From Gammaproteobacteria bacterium (lineage in GTDB: Bacteria; Pseudomonadota; Gammaproteobacteria; Pseudomonadales; JAUIKI01), in NCBI GenBank assembly GCA_030430875.1, contig JAUIKI010000068.1:1-7236 (forward strand): DNA of 7,236 bases, in the 5' to 3' direction. The notes under the pieces were generated by a model. That model made no database searches, was not told the origin of the DNA, and worked only from the letters and a program-made list of their open reading frames with translations. The translations under genes were made by a program, and so were the position numbers. Numbering within the stretch: the stretch's first letter is position 1; every line of letters starts with the position of its first letter. Positions 6,126 to 7,236 of the stretch are shown piece by piece.

Positions 6126-6639
6126 TACAAACATTGACCATCTCGAATTACTCGGCGTGCAACGCTGGGTAATTCGACAGTCTTCGCCTGAAAAACCCGT
6201 TGAATTCAGTGAAAAAACTGGGCATCCATCCGCGCAGACTGATTCAGAGCTTTCTAAAATTTCACTTATTGCTTGTGGAAAAATTTTGAGCATTTGTATC
6301 CATGACACAAATGAACTGAAAGGATTACGACTGATTCAAGATATTGCCCAAACTTTTACCCAAATCTCACCAACCCCCCAAGTCTTCCTAACAGAGCAGA
6401 GCATAAATCTAACAGCAGATAAGCTTATTCAGCAGATTAAGAAGATCAAACAAAATCAAATGATAGAGCATCTAATCAATTTTGGGGCTGACAAAGTCAC
6501 TATATCTCAACAGGAAATTTCAACAACCCACTATGTTAAAACAACATCTTTGACAGCGCTAATACAACGCCCTGCACTAAAACGCGATCTTTGGCAATCT
6601 TTATCTGCATGCCATCAATCACATGTAAAAGCGTTCTAA
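6112..6639 (+). CDS. holD: DNA polymerase III psi subunit
   Basis: Psi bridges the clamp loader to chi, and through chi to SSB, at the replication fork. The N-terminus, HLELLGVQRWVIRQ (10-23), matches the E. coli psi start (QLGITQWSLRRP), the peptide that docks on the clamp-loader collar. The C-terminus keeps the E. coli-like pattern of a LT.L..(R/N)P..(K/R)..LWQ segment (147-162). At 175 residues it is longer than E. coli psi (137), with extra length around residues 25-50 and 105-125. Position directly before rimI, as in E. coli, supports the call, since psi is poorly conserved. The start overlaps leuA by 14 bp and has no Shine-Dalgarno site, so translation is probably coupled to leuA. Confidence 0.85.
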   Translation: MGISNTNIDHLELLGVQRWVIRQSSPEKPVEFSEKTGHPSAQTDSELSKISLIACGKILSICIHDTNELKGLRLIQDIAQTFTQISPTPQVFLTEQSINLTADKLIQQIKKIKQNQMIEHLINFGADKVTISQQEISTTHYVKTTSLTALIQRPALKRDLWQSLSACHQSHVKAF

Positions 6640-6664
6640 CGCTCGATTTTAAACGTCATCAAAT

Positions 6665-7108
6665 ATGCTCATTCGCAAAATAACTGAAAATGATCTTGAA
6701 CAAGTTAATACCATCGAGCAAGCAGCTTATACAAATCCTTGGACGCCAAAAATCTTCCAAGATTGTTTGAAAGAAAACTATCAAGCATGGTTATTAGAAG
6801 ATGGTGCAACATATTGTGGATATGGCATCTACACTACCATTATTGATGAAGCACATTTACTCAATCTATGTATCAATCCTAAGTTTCAGGGACTTGGTTT
6901 CAGCAAACAACTGTTAAGCTTCTTAATATCCAAAGCAACATGGCAACAATTACGCATAATGCACCTGGAAGTTCGTGCATCTAACAAAACTGCCCAACAC
7001 TTATACCTGACAGCTGGCTTTGCCTGTGTTGGAAGACGAAAAAACTATTATTTACACGATAAAACTCGAGAGGATGCGCTACTGTTTTCATTGTCATTGA
7101 TTAGCTAG
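6665..7108 (+). CDS. rimI: Ribosomal protein S18 alanine N-acetyltransferase
   Basis: GNAT-family enzyme that acetylates the N-terminal alanine of ribosomal protein S18 using acetyl-CoA. Length of 147 residues is nearly that of E. coli RimI (148). The acetyl-CoA loop is QGLGFS (75-80) after the strand HLLNLCI (64-70). LEVRASNKTAQHLYLTAGF (101-119) contains Glu102 and Tyr114, which align with the general base and acid described for Salmonella RimI (Glu103, Tyr115). RRKNYY (124-129) and the REDAL segment (135-139) are also typical. It starts 25 bp after holD, has no strong ribosome binding site, and is likely cotranscribed with leuA and holD. Confidence 0.95.
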   Translation: MLIRKITENDLEQVNTIEQAAYTNPWTPKIFQDCLKENYQAWLLEDGATYCGYGIYTTIIDEAHLLNLCINPKFQGLGFSKQLLSFLISKATWQQLRIMHLEVRASNKTAQHLYLTAGFACVGRRKNYYLHDKTREDALLFSLSLIS

Positions 7109-7155
7109 ATTGAGATCTTTTCGGAAAATAATAATGAAAGAAAAATCATTGATTA
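7094..7155. repeat. 10-bp direct repeat TCATTGATTA at and after the end of rimI
   Basis: TCATTGATTA occurs at 7094-7103, inside the last rimI codons, and at 7146-7155, inside the short Leu/Ile-rich frame. The 52-bp period could be chance in AT-rich DNA or a trace of a small duplication. Confidence 0.3.
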
Positions 7156-7211
7156 TAACTATTTTTAATTACTTTTTGTTATTACCGCTTATTATAAAAA
7201 TATCAGACTGA
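7134..7211 (+). CDS. Possible Leu/Ile-rich leader peptide or small hydrophobic peptide
   Basis: A 25-codon frame starts at ATG 7134, 25 bp after rimI, and stops at TGA 7209-7211. It begins MKEKSLIITIF and continues NYFLLLPLIIKISD. Five Leu and six Ile codons among 25 resemble a branched-chain amino acid leader peptide, which would fit an ilv or leu gene just beyond the window. A weak GGA lies 8 bp before the ATG. Against it: AT-rich DNA yields Ile, Leu and Phe codons by chance, no good promoter is seen, and the attenuator region would lie outside the window. Confidence 0.3.
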   Translation: MKEKSLIITIFNYFLLLPLIIKISD

Positions 7212-7236
7212 ATCGTGTCCATGCAATTCAACCGGT

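Noticed and set aside
6075..6308. Minus-strand frame of 77 codons
   Set aside because: Antisense to the leuA-holD junction; no family features.
6631..6652. Hairpin AGCGTTCTAACGCT followed by CGATTTT after holD, as a terminator
   Set aside because: Only a 5-bp stem with a 4-nt loop and four T; rimI follows at once, so a strong terminator is unlikely.

Overview
The window looks like chromosomal DNA from a gammaproteobacterium with moderately low G+C (judged by eye, not counted). The pointers are a holD-rimI pair, ArgC and ApaH proteins that read closely like E. coli/Pseudomonas family members, and a 'toluene tolerance'-type kinase-like protein of the sort known from pseudomonads. I cannot name a genus. 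There is no tRNA, rRNA, CRISPR array, intact insertion sequence or phage gene.

Layout. Positions 1-1094 (minus strand) hold the N-terminal part of a membrane sensor with a dCACHE periplasmic domain. Its frame is broken by an in-frame TAA, after which the expected end of the CACHE domain and a second membrane helix continue to the window edge. Positions 1095-1583 are intergenic and contain a diverged direct repeat (two copies of about 88 bp) and a near-palindrome upstream of the sensor. Positions 1584-4182 (minus strand) are a compact cluster, argC - apaH - kinase-like gene, with gaps of 6 and 37 bp. Positions 4183-4574 are the divergent control region between argC and leuA. Positions 4575-7108 (plus strand) are leuA - holD - rimI; leuA and holD overlap by 14 bp and rimI follows 25 bp later. 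The last 128 bp contain a short Leu/Ile-rich reading frame too small to be sure of.

How it works together. ArgC (arginine synthesis) and LeuA (first step of leucine synthesis) are transcribed away from one shared control region. In front of leuA there is a good sigma70-like promoter (TTGGCA, 17 bp, TATAGT) and then a 19-codon leader peptide, MSNRINFSSNKLFLFLLLP, in which five of the last eight sense codons are Leu. It ends next to small hairpins and a U-rich stretch. This is the classic architecture of leucine attenuation. HolD (DNA polymerase III psi) and RimI (N-acetyltransferase of ribosomal protein S18) are housekeeping genes that here sit behind leuA, apparently on the same transcript, so their expression may partly follow leucine supply. 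ApaH (Ap4A hydrolase) sits directly behind argC in the same way.

I see no wholly new system. The best items for a second look are the leuA leader and its unusual downstream genes, the nonsense codon in the sensor, the kinase-like protein with a Ser where kinases carry the catalytic Asp, and the intergenic direct repeat.
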